Of a stretch of 64,000 bases of DNA, positions 9,667 to 16,979 are shown piece by piece. This stretch comes from Salipiger bermudensis. GTDB taxonomy: Bacteria; Pseudomonadota; Alphaproteobacteria; Rhodobacterales; Rhodobacteraceae. The notes under the pieces are model-generated. The model did no database searches and was not told where the DNA came from. It saw only the letters and a program-made list of their open reading frames with translations. Position 1 is the first letter of the stretch. Each line of letters begins with the position of its first letter. The position numbers and the translations under genes are program-made. The stretch covers positions 434,001-498,000 of the forward strand of contig NZ_JAHVIA010000004.1 of the NCBI RefSeq assembly GCF_019801965.1, read 5' to 3'.

Positions 9667-10359
9667 ATGAACCTGCCCGGACCTGCACCACGGGACACCC
9701 CGACCGGAAATGGAAAACGCATGAAGAACGGCTCGCAGTCGAAGCTCACCCAGAACCCGCATGCGGTGCGCGAGCAGCGCGAGAAGAACCTCGAGGTCGC
9801 CATCGGCCGCCAGGTCCGCGAGCTGCGCAAGCGTCAGCGCATGACAGGCTCGGAGCTGGCGCAGCAGACCGGGCTTTCGGTGGGGATGCTGTCGAAGATC
9901 GAGAACGGGGTGATCTCGCCCTCGCTCAACACCCTTCAGGCGCTGGCCAACGCGCTGCGGGTGCCGCTGGTGCAGCTCTTCTCGGGCTTCGAGGAGCCGC
10001 GCGGGGCGATGCATGTGAAGGCGGGGCAGGGGGTCGAGATCGAACGTGCGGGCACGCGGGCGGGGCACCAGTACAATCTTCTGGGCCATATCGGCTCGAA
10101 CAACTCGGGCGTAGTGGTCGAACCCTACCTGATCACCCTCGACAGCGACAGCGACCGTTTCCCGGCCTTCCAACACGAGGGGATCGAGCTGATCTACATG
10201 CTCGAGGGCGTGCTCGACTACCGCCACGGCGACCAGCGCTACCTGCTCGAGCCGGGTGACTCGCTGTTGTTCGATTCAGACGCGCCGCACGGGCCGGAGG
10301 GGCTGGTCGAGCTGCCGGCACGGTATCTGTCGATCATCACCTATCCGCAGGCGCGGTGA
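9667..10359 (+). CDS. XRE-family regulator with cupin domain
   Basis: This 230-residue regulator has an XRE helix-turn-helix at about residues 47-101 (SELAQQTGLSVGMLSKIENG). A cupin_2 domain covers about 150-228 and includes an FQHEGIELIYMLEG strand pair and DAPHG. Such proteins sense small ligands through the cupin and usually regulate the adjacent catabolic operon. The start is placed at 9667 because GGGAGG lies six bases upstream; ATG 9721 is a shorter alternative and 9586 a longer one. It sits between the TMA/TMAO genes and the N-methylglutamate operon, so it is the natural candidate regulator of both. Confidence 0.88.
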   Translation: MNLPGPAPRDTPTGNGKRMKNGSQSKLTQNPHAVREQREKNLEVAIGRQVRELRKRQRMTGSELAQQTGLSVGMLSKIENGVISPSLNTLQALANALRVPLVQLFSGFEEPRGAMHVKAGQGVEIERAGTRAGHQYNLLGHIGSNNSGVVVEPYLITLDSDSDRFPAFQHEGIELIYMLEGVLDYRHGDQRYLLEPGDSLLFDSDAPHGPEGLVELPARYLSIITYPQAR

Positions 10360-10793
10360 GGGGGCGGGACAGGCTCCCGGCTCTCCGGCAAGGACACCGG
10401 CTGCGGCGGACCTCTCCAAGAGGGGCTGCGTGTGCGGTTCGAACCTGGCCTGCGCGGGATCAAGGCCGCAGGCCGCCGCGCATCGCCGGACCGCCCGCAT
10501 GGGCCGGCGATTTGGTGAGACTTGGTACCACGCGTCGAGGTCTTTCAGACTTGGCTGGGATAAATCGAGAGGATCACAGCCGAGATCGCCACCCCGCGGT
10601 CCGGCGCTGCGCGGCGGGCGCCCGATGTTTCGGCCCTTGGCGGCATCCAGCGGCTCGATGCCCCGCCTTTGCCAACTGTTTGATGCCCCGCCTTTGCCAG
10701 CCGCTCAAAGCCCCCCTCTGCACAGAATCCCGGCATTCCCACAGCGTCATACCGTGGGATTCAACGACTTTTCCCTGAGTGAAGTTTTTTTCC
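10360..10793. other. Long non-coding gap upstream of mgsA
   Basis: No credible coding sequence was found in these 434 bases. The stretch lies between the XRE regulator and the promoter of the mgs operon. It includes a short direct repeat at 10657-10699 and an AT-rich tract at about 10765-10800. The motif GAGTGAAGTTTT at 10777-10788 resembles one upstream of tmm and could be a regulator site. Confidence 0.4.
10657..10699. repeat. 18-bp direct repeat
   Basis: GATGCCCCGCCTTTGCCA occurs at 10657-10674 and again at 10682-10699, 25 bases start to start, in the gap before mgsA. The function is unknown. It may be replication slippage or a pair of protein-binding sites. Confidence 0.7.
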
Positions 10794-10822
10794 TTGAAGT
10801 AAACTCGGCGACGGCGTTATCC
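10794..10822 (+). promoter_or_regulatory. Candidate sigma-70 promoter of the mgs-gmaS-mgd operon
   Basis: TTGAAG at 10794-10799 and TTATCC at 10817-10822 are separated by exactly 17 bases, resembling -35 TTGACA and -10 TATAAT. Transcription would start near 10829, giving a leader of about 45 bases before mgsA. The match was made by eye only. Confidence 0.4.
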
Positions 10823-10874
10823 AATCTACAGAGAACGCGGGCGCCCACCGCCCGGATGACGAACGGAGAAAACC

Positions 10875-11762
10875 ATGTGTGGCATTGTTGGCCTGTTCCT
10901 GAAGAAGGACGACCTTCGCCCGAAACTGGGCGACATGCTGACGGACATGCTCATCACCATGACCGACCGCGGCCCCGACTCGGCCGGCATCGCGATCTAC
11001 GGCGATGACAGCGACGGCCTGAAGGTGACGGTGCAGTCCGACACCCCCGAGAGCGATTTTGCCGGGCTCGACACCGCGCTCGGCGAGGCGCTGGGCGCCC
11101 CGGTCGCGATGAAGGCCATCGATACCCACGCGGTGCTGACCCTGCCCGAGGGCTCGCGCGACGCCGCCATCGCCTTCCTCGAAGCCCGCGGCCTGCGTAT
11201 CATGGGTCTTGGCGAGGCGATGGAGATCTATAAGGAGATCGGCCTGCCGAAGGACGTCGCCGCTCGCTTCAACCTCCGCGCCATGGGCGGAAGCCACGGC
11301 ATCGGCCACACCCGCATGGCCACCGAAAGCGCCGTCACCACGCTCGGCGCACACCCGTTCTCGACCGACGAGGACCAGTGTCTCGTCCATAACGGCTCGC
11401 TCTCGAACCACAACCAGATGCGCCGCATCCTGACCGAGAAGGGCTTCGCCCCGCGCACCGAGAACGACACCGAGGTCGCGGCCTGCTACATCTCATCGCG
11501 CATTGCCGAAGGCGCCAATCTCGGCGAGGCGCTGGAAGGCACGCTTGACGATCTCGACGGTTTCTTCACCTTCGTCATGGGCACCAAGACCGGCTTCGGC
11601 GTTGTCCGCGACCCGATCGCCTGCAAGCCCGCGGTGATGGCCGAGACCGACGATTACGTCGCCTTCGGCTCGGAATACCGCGCCTTCGCCAACCTGCCTG
11701 GCATCGAGGCCGCCCGCGTCTGGGAACCCGAGCCCGCCACCGTCTATTTCTGGGAGCGCTGA
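10875..11762 (+). CDS. mgsA: N-methylglutamate synthase subunit A (class II glutamine amidotransferase domain)
   Basis: This 295-residue Ntn-type amidotransferase begins MCGIVGLF, so Cys2 is the N-terminal nucleophile after methionine removal. TDRGPDSAG and the conserved H-N-G of LVHNGSLSNH are also present. It resembles the amidotransferase domain of glutamate synthase as a separate subunit. In methylamine users it forms N-methylglutamate synthase with MgsB and MgsC, moving the methylamino group of gamma-glutamylmethylamide to 2-oxoglutarate. A GGAG site precedes the ATG, and mgsB follows after three bases. The downstream order mgsBC-gmaS-mgdABCD makes the assignment firm. Confidence 0.92.
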   Translation: MCGIVGLFLKKDDLRPKLGDMLTDMLITMTDRGPDSAGIAIYGDDSDGLKVTVQSDTPESDFAGLDTALGEALGAPVAMKAIDTHAVLTLPEGSRDAAIAFLEARGLRIMGLGEAMEIYKEIGLPKDVAARFNLRAMGGSHGIGHTRMATESAVTTLGAHPFSTDEDQCLVHNGSLSNHNQMRRILTEKGFAPRTENDTEVAACYISSRIAEGANLGEALEGTLDDLDGFFTFVMGTKTGFGVVRDPIACKPAVMAETDDYVAFGSEYRAFANLPGIEAARVWEPEPATVYFWER

Positions 11763-11765
11763 GCG

Positions 11766-12479
11766 ATGACCGCAACCGCAACCGCCGCCACCACCGACGT
11801 GCAGACCCTCGACATGAGCGAGATGGAGCTGCGCGAGGTCAACGCCGCCCTGCAGGGCGCGCCCACGACCAATTACACCCAGTTCGAGATCCGCAACCCG
11901 CGCGGCAGCCATGCCGTGGCCGTCGGGCTCGATGCCGAGATCGAGGTCACCGTGAAGGGCTCGACCGGCTATTACTGCGCCGGCATGAACAAGCTCGCCA
12001 CGGTGCATGTCGAGGGCTCGGTCGGCCCGGGCGCTGCCGAGAACATGATGAGCGGCACGGTGATCGTCGAGGGCGACGCCTCGCAATATGCCGGCGCCAC
12101 GGGCCATGGCGGCCTGCTGGTCATCAAGGGCAACGCCTCGAGCCGCTGCGGCATCTCGATGAAGGGCATCGACATCGTGGTGCATGGCAATATCGGCCAC
12201 ATGTCGGCCTTCATGGCGCAGAAGGGCAATCTCGTGGTGCTGGGCGATGCCGGCGACGCGCTGGGAGACAGCCTCTACGAGGCGCGGCTCTTCGTGCGCG
12301 GCGCGGTCAAGTCGCTGGGCGCCGACTGCATCGAGAAGGAGATGCGCCCGGAGCATCTCGAGATCCTCAAGGATCTGCTCGAGAAGGCCGGCGCGGATGC
12401 GAAGCCCGAGGAGTTCAAGCGCTACGGCTCGGCCCGCAAGCTCTACAATTTCAACATCGACCACGCAGACGAATACTGA
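11766..12479 (+). CDS. mgsB: N-methylglutamate synthase subunit B (GXGXG-domain protein)
   Basis: This 237-residue protein corresponds to the C-terminal GXGXG beta-helix domain of the glutamate synthase large subunit (GlxC type). It shows repeated G-rich turns such as HVEGSVGPGAAENMMSGT, EGDASQYAGATGHGG and HGNIGHMSAFMAQ. The domain is structural in glutamate synthase. Here it is a free subunit that completes the MgsABC enzyme. It starts three bases after mgsA and is followed ten bases later by mgsC, indicating one transcript and stoichiometric synthesis. Confidence 0.9.
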   Translation: MTATATAATTDVQTLDMSEMELREVNAALQGAPTTNYTQFEIRNPRGSHAVAVGLDAEIEVTVKGSTGYYCAGMNKLATVHVEGSVGPGAAENMMSGTVIVEGDASQYAGATGHGGLLVIKGNASSRCGISMKGIDIVVHGNIGHMSAFMAQKGNLVVLGDAGDALGDSLYEARLFVRGAVKSLGADCIEKEMRPEHLEILKDLLEKAGADAKPEEFKRYGSARKLYNFNIDHADEY

Positions 12480-12489
12480 GGACGGCCCG

Positions 12490-13815
12490 ATGAAAGACAC
12501 GCCCCAAACCATGCCGCGCCAGTCCTGGACCTTCTCCAACGAGACGAATTCCGAGATCCGCCGCGCCGCCCAGACCGGCATCTACGACATCCGCGGCGGT
12601 GGCGCCAAACGCCGGGTGCCGCATTTCGATGACCTGCTGTTCCTCGGCGCCTCGATGTCGCGCTACCCGCTCGAGGGCTACCGCGAGAAATGCGAGACCG
12701 GCGTCACCCTCGGCACCCGCTTCGCCAAGAAACCGATCGAGCTGAAGATCCCGATCACCATCGCCGGCATGTCCTTCGGCTCGCTCTCCGGCCCCGCGAA
12801 AGAGGCCTTGGGCCGCGGCGCCACCATGGCCGGCACCTCGACCACCACCGGCGATGGCGGCATGACCGAGGAAGAGCGCGGCCATTCCGAGAAGCTGGTC
12901 TACCAGTACCTGCCCTCGCGCTACGGCATGAACCCCGACGACCTGCGCCGCGCCGATGCCATCGAGGTGGTGGTGGGGCAGGGCGCCAAGCCCGGCGGCG
13001 GTGGCATGCTGCTCGGCCAGAAGATCACCGAGCGCGTCGCCGGCATGCGCGACCTGCCGGTCGGCATCGACCAGCGCTCCGCCTGCCGCCACCCGGACTG
13101 GACCGGCCCCGACGATCTCGAGATCAAGATCCTCGAGCTGCGCGAGATCACCAACTGGGAAAAGCCGATCTACATCAAGGTCGGCGGCGCGCGCCCCTAT
13201 TACGACGTGGCGCTCTCGGTGAAGGCCGGCGCCGATGTCATCGTGCTCGATGGCATGCAGGGCGGCACCGCCGCCACGCAGGACGTGTTCATCGAGCATG
13301 TCGGCCAGCCGACGCTGGCCTGCATCCGCCCCGCCGTCAAAGCCCTCCAGGATCTCGGCATGCACCGCAAGGTGCAGCTGGTGGTCTCGGGCGGCATCCG
13401 CACCGGCGCCGATGTCGCCAAGGCGCTGGCGCTGGGGGCCGATGCGGTCTCCATCGGCACCGCCGCGCTGGTGGCGCTCGGCGACAACGATCCCAAGTGG
13501 GAGGCGGAATACCAGAAGCTCGGCTCCACCACCGGCGCCTACGATGACTGGCACGAAGGCCGCGACCCGGCGGGCATCACCACCCAGGATCCCGAGCTGA
13601 TGGCGCGTCTCGACCCGGTAGAGGCCGGCCGACGCCTGCGCAACTACCTCAACGTGCTCACCCTCGAATGCCAGACCCTGGCCCGCGCCTGCGGCAAGAG
13701 CCACGTGCACAATCTCGAGCCCGAGGATCTCTGTGCGCTGACCATGGAGGCCGCCGCCATGGCCCAGGTGCCCCTCGCCGGAACCGACTGGTACCCCGGC
13801 AAGCCGGGCTTCTGA
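12490..13815 (+). CDS. mgsC: N-methylglutamate synthase subunit C (FMN-binding glutamate synthase domain)
   Basis: This 441-residue protein is the FMN-binding, catalytic TIM barrel of glutamate synthase. Recognisable pieces are the phosphate-binding barrel segments MSFGSLSGPAKEALGRGA, VVGQGAKPGGGGMLLGQK and VVSGGIRTGADVAKALALGA, and a C-terminal cysteine-containing stretch that could match the glutamate synthase iron-sulfur site. Together with MgsA and MgsB it makes N-methylglutamate. The start at 12490 is the first ATG after mgsB. A hairpin-rich repeat element of 190 bases separates it from gmaS, so expression of the downstream genes may be uncoupled. Confidence 0.92.
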   Translation: MKDTPQTMPRQSWTFSNETNSEIRRAAQTGIYDIRGGGAKRRVPHFDDLLFLGASMSRYPLEGYREKCETGVTLGTRFAKKPIELKIPITIAGMSFGSLSGPAKEALGRGATMAGTSTTTGDGGMTEEERGHSEKLVYQYLPSRYGMNPDDLRRADAIEVVVGQGAKPGGGGMLLGQKITERVAGMRDLPVGIDQRSACRHPDWTGPDDLEIKILELREITNWEKPIYIKVGGARPYYDVALSVKAGADVIVLDGMQGGTAATQDVFIEHVGQPTLACIRPAVKALQDLGMHRKVQLVVSGGIRTGADVAKALALGADAVSIGTAALVALGDNDPKWEAEYQKLGSTTGAYDDWHEGRDPAGITTQDPELMARLDPVEAGRRLRNYLNVLTLECQTLARACGKSHVHNLEPEDLCALTMEAAAMAQVPLAGTDWYPGKPGF

Positions 13816-13840
13816 CCACCGCCCGGAGAAGCGCCCGCTG

Positions 13841-13918
13841 CTTCTTCTGGCCAGAAATATCCCGGGGGGAGTCGCGGAACGCGACGGGGGGCAGCGCCCC
13901 CCCCCCGCTCGGACCGGC
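13841..13918. repeat. Hairpin-rich repeat element, copy A (divergent)
   Basis: Between mgsC and gmaS lies a block of CTTCTTCTGG, an AAATA-CCGGGGG segment, a short GTCGCGGAACGCGAC hairpin and a G-run/C-run palindrome. The same order of parts occurs in the better conserved copies near 21400 and 31200. It is probably a terminator-like or attenuating element. Identity to the other copies is limited, so membership rests on architecture. Confidence 0.5.
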
Positions 13919-14005
13919 CAGGCGGTCCGACAGCTCGCAAGGGGCCCGAAGAGGCCACCGGGGCCCGACCAGCGGCCCGATACAGATGACAGGGAACCGA
14001 CAAGA

Positions 14006-15322
14006 ATGACCGACCTCGCCGCCTTCGCCCAGGAAAAGGGCGTGAAATACTTCATGATCTCCTTCACCGACCTGTTCGGCGGCCAGCGCGCCAAGCTGGT
14101 CCCGGCGCAGGCCATCGCCGGCATGGCCGAGGAGGGCGCCGGCTTTGCCGGCTTCGCCACCTGGCTCGACATGACCCCGGCGCATCCTGACATGCTTGCC
14201 GTGCCCGATCCCGAGACGGTGATCCAGCTGCCTTGGAAGCCCGAAGTCGCCTGGGTCGCGGCCAATTGCGTCATGGAAGGCGAAGAGGTCGCCCAGGCCC
14301 CGCGCAACGTGCTGCGCAAGCTGATCAAGGAAGCCGCCGCCGAAGGCCTTCGGGTCAAGACCGGCGTCGAGGCCGAGTTCTTCCTGCTGACCCCCGAAGG
14401 CACCGAGATCTCCGACGAGGCCGACACTGCCGCCAAGCCCTGCTACGACCAGCAGGCGGTGATGCGCCGCTACGATGTCATCGGCGAGATCTGCGACTAC
14501 ATGCTCGAGCTCGGCTGGGGCCCCTACCAGAACGATCACGAGGACGCCAACGGCCAGTTCGAGATGAACTGGGAATTCGACGACGCCCTCGTCACCGCCG
14601 ACCGCCACAGCTTCTTCAAGTTCATGGTGAAATCCGTGGCCGAGAAGCACGGGCTGCGCGCCACCTTCATGCCGAAGCCGATCGAGGGGCTGACCGGCAA
14701 TGGCTGCCACGCGCATATCTCGGTCTGGGACACGAGCGGCACAACCAACGCCTTCGCCGGCGACGCCGGCGGCCAGATCGGCGAGGTGGGGCTGTCGGAG
14801 CAGGGCGGGCATTTCCTCGGCGGCATCATGAAACATGCCGAGGCCCTGGCCGCGATCACCAACCCCACGGTCAACAGCTACAAGCGCATCAACGCCCCGC
14901 GCACCGTCTCCGGCGCCACCTGGGCGCCCAACACGGTGACCTGGACCGGCAACAACCGCACCCACATGGTGCGTGTGCCGGGCCCGGGCCGCTTCGAGCT
15001 GCGCCTGCCCGACGGGGCGGCCAATCCCTACCTGCTGCAGGCGGTGATCATCGCCGCCGGCCTTTCGGGCATCCGCTCCAAGGCCGATCCCGGCCCGCGC
15101 TACGACATCGACATGTATGCCGAAGGCCACACCGTGAGCGGCGCGCCGCGCCTGCCGCTGAACATGCTTGACGCGATCCGCGGCTTCGATGCCGATGCCG
15201 AGCTGAAGGCGATGCTGGGCGAAGAGTTCTCGGCCTCCTTCATCAAGAAGAAGCGCGAGGAATGGGACAGTTTCGTGTCGCATTTCTCCCGCTGGGAACG
15301 CGAGCACACGCTCGACATCTGA
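14006..15322 (+). CDS. gmaS: Gamma-glutamylmethylamide synthetase (type III glutamine-synthetase-like)
   Basis: This 438-residue glutamine synthetase homolog joins glutamate and monomethylamine using ATP to form gamma-glutamylmethylamide, the first step of monomethylamine use. Glutamine synthetase motifs are present: the metal-binding VEAEFFL, HEDANGQFEMNW, the NGCHAHIS ATP site, NSYKRI and the Arg of GPGRFELRLPD. It differs from assimilatory GlnA in length and in the N-terminal region, and its position between mgsABC and mgdABCD is that of gmaS in other methylotrophs and roseobacters. Its leader contains repeat copy A. GmaS is a common marker gene for methylamine use. Confidence 0.95.
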   Translation: MTDLAAFAQEKGVKYFMISFTDLFGGQRAKLVPAQAIAGMAEEGAGFAGFATWLDMTPAHPDMLAVPDPETVIQLPWKPEVAWVAANCVMEGEEVAQAPRNVLRKLIKEAAAEGLRVKTGVEAEFFLLTPEGTEISDEADTAAKPCYDQQAVMRRYDVIGEICDYMLELGWGPYQNDHEDANGQFEMNWEFDDALVTADRHSFFKFMVKSVAEKHGLRATFMPKPIEGLTGNGCHAHISVWDTSGTTNAFAGDAGGQIGEVGLSEQGGHFLGGIMKHAEALAAITNPTVNSYKRINAPRTVSGATWAPNTVTWTGNNRTHMVRVPGPGRFELRLPDGAANPYLLQAVIIAAGLSGIRSKADPGPRYDIDMYAEGHTVSGAPRLPLNMLDAIRGFDADAELKAMLGEEFSASFIKKKREEWDSFVSHFSRWEREHTLDI

Positions 15323-15329
15323 CCGGGCA

Positions 15330-15414
15330 AATTTCTTCGCAGAAGAAATTGTCTCCACCGGCCGGCGCGGGGGGCGCCAAAATTCTTCTCGAAGAATTTT
15401 GCCCCGCGCCGGCC
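15330..15414. terminator. Two strong nested hairpins between gmaS and mgdA
   Basis: Hairpin 1 pairs AATTTCTTC (15330-15338) with GAAGAAATT (15342-15350). Hairpin 2 has an outer 13-bp arm (15360-15372 with 15402-15414) and an inner perfect 10-bp arm, AAAATTCTTC with GAAGAATTTT (15379-15400). Neither is followed by a T-run on the plus strand. They could cause partial termination, RNA processing or mRNA stabilisation inside the operon. Confidence 0.65.
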
Positions 15415-15438
15415 AGACTCCAGGAAACAGGGTGCCAC

Positions 15439-16689
15439 ATGCAGTTCAACGGCCTTCGGGTGTTGTGGGAAGGGCTCACCGGCCACAGGGGCTGGAAGCC
15501 GCTCTGGCGCGATCCCGAGCCCCAGCCCGAGTATGACATCATCGTGGTGGGTGGCGGCGGCCACGGGCTCGCCACCGCCTATTACCTCGCCAACACCTTC
15601 GGCGAGGCGCGCGTCGCGGTGCTCGAGAAGGGCTGGCTCGGCTCGGGCAATATCGGCCGCAACACCACGATCATTCGCTCCAACTACCTGCTGCCCGGCA
15701 ACGAGCCGTTCTACGAGTTCTCGATGAAGCTCTGGGAGGGGCTGGAGCAGGAATTCAACTTCAACGCCATGGTCAGCCAGCGCGGGATTCTCAACCTCTG
15801 CCACAGCGACGGCCAGCGCGATGCCTTCCGCCGCCGCGGCAACGCCATGCTGCTGGCCGGTGCCGATGCCGAGCTGCTCGACCAGGACGGCGTCCGGGCG
15901 ATGTACCCGTTCCTCAATTTCGACAACGCCCGCTTCCCGATCAAGGGCGGGTTGCTGCAGCGCCGCGCCGGCACCGCGCGCCATGACGGCGTGGCCTGGG
16001 GCTATGCGAGGGGCGCCGACCGCAAGGGCGTCGACCTGATCCAGAACTGCGAGGTTACCGGCTTCCGCATCGAGGGCGGCGCGATCCGCGGCGTCGAGAC
16101 CACGCGCGGCTATATCGGCGCGAAAAAGGTCGGCGTCGCCGTGGCGGGCTCGACGGGGCGGGTGATGGAGAAGGCCGGCATGCGCCTGCCGATCGAGAGC
16201 CACGTGCTGCAGGCCTTCGTCTCGGAAGGGCTCAAGCCGTGCATCGACGGGGTCATCACCTTCGGCGCCGGGCATTTCTACGTCAGCCAGTCCGACAAGG
16301 GCGGGCTGGTCTTCGGCGGCGATATCGACGGCTACAACTCCTACGCCCAACGCGGCAACCTGCCGGTGGTCGAAGACGTGGTCGAGGGCGGCATGGCGCT
16401 GATGCCGATGATCGGCCGGGCGCGGCTCCTGCGCAGCTGGGGCGGCATCATGGACATGTCGATGGACGGCTCTCCGATCATCGATGCCACCCATGTGGAC
16501 GGGCTCTATCTCAACGCGGGCTGGTGCTACGGCGGCTTCAAGGCGACGCCCGCCAGCGGCTACGCCTTCGCCCACCTGCTGGCCACCGGCCGCCCGCACG
16601 AGACCGCGACGGCCTTCCGGCTCGACCGCTTCCAGCGCGGTGCGCTGATCGACGAAAAGGGCGTTGGCGCCCAACCCAACCTGCACTGA
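15439..16689 (+). CDS. mgdA: N-methylglutamate dehydrogenase subunit A (SoxB-like)
   Basis: This 416-residue FAD-dependent DAO-family protein resembles the beta subunit of heterotetrameric sarcosine oxidase. The FAD site is DIIVVGGGGHGLATAYYL at about residues 33-50, and the GNIGRNTTIIRSNYLLPGN stretch is typical of SoxB. With MgdBCD it oxidises N-methylglutamate to glutamate and a one-carbon unit. The start at 15439 follows AGGAAA; the upstream reading frame runs into the hairpins, so it is not used. The gene is eight bases before mgdB. Confidence 0.92.
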   Translation: MQFNGLRVLWEGLTGHRGWKPLWRDPEPQPEYDIIVVGGGGHGLATAYYLANTFGEARVAVLEKGWLGSGNIGRNTTIIRSNYLLPGNEPFYEFSMKLWEGLEQEFNFNAMVSQRGILNLCHSDGQRDAFRRRGNAMLLAGADAELLDQDGVRAMYPFLNFDNARFPIKGGLLQRRAGTARHDGVAWGYARGADRKGVDLIQNCEVTGFRIEGGAIRGVETTRGYIGAKKVGVAVAGSTGRVMEKAGMRLPIESHVLQAFVSEGLKPCIDGVITFGAGHFYVSQSDKGGLVFGGDIDGYNSYAQRGNLPVVEDVVEGGMALMPMIGRARLLRSWGGIMDMSMDGSPIIDATHVDGLYLNAGWCYGGFKATPASGYAFAHLLATGRPHETATAFRLDRFQRGALIDEKGVGAQPNLH

Positions 16690-16697
16690 GGCGCGAC

Positions 16698-16979
16698 ATG
16701 CTGATCCCGCACCCTCTCCTCGGCCCGCGCGACGCGCAGGAGTTCACCTATCTCGGCGACGCCGCGCTGCTGAACCGCCCCGACGGCATGGCCCAAGGCG
16801 CCGAGGCCGCCTTTTTCGACTACACCTACCTGCGCGACAACCCCGCCGGGCTGCATCGCGAGCTCTGGTTCCATGAACAGGGCGACCGCTCCTGGCTTGT
16901 GGTCACCCGCGACACCGTCACCCACGAGATCGTCTCGGCCGAGCTCGCCTCGGACGTCAAGCGAAGGGGCGGCGCATGA
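16698..16979 (+). CDS. mgdB: N-methylglutamate dehydrogenase subunit B (SoxD-like), without zinc cysteines
   Basis: This 93-residue protein aligns by eye with the delta subunit of sarcosine oxidase. EFTYLGDA, YLRDNPAGLHRELW and VVTRDTVTHEI match conserved SoxD blocks. SoxD normally binds zinc through an N-terminal C-P-x-C-G motif and a later cysteine. Here the same position reads IPHPLLGP, and the protein contains no cysteine at all, so zinc binding of the usual kind is lost. The position between mgdA and mgdC identifies it as mgdB; its stop overlaps the mgdC start by four bases. Confidence 0.88.
   Translation: MLIPHPLLGPRDAQEFTYLGDAALLNRPDGMAQGAEAAFFDYTYLRDNPAGLHRELWFHEQGDRSWLVVTRDTVTHEIVSAELASDVKRRGGA

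Noticed and set aside
10256-11008. A 250-codon plus-strand frame spanning the gap before mgsA
   Set aside because: It overlaps the XRE and mgsA genes out of frame and is low-complexity over the gap.
14006-15322. Assimilatory glutamine synthetase glnA
   Set aside because: The gene has glutamine synthetase motifs, but its position between mgsC and mgdA and its type III-like sequence make gmaS the better call.
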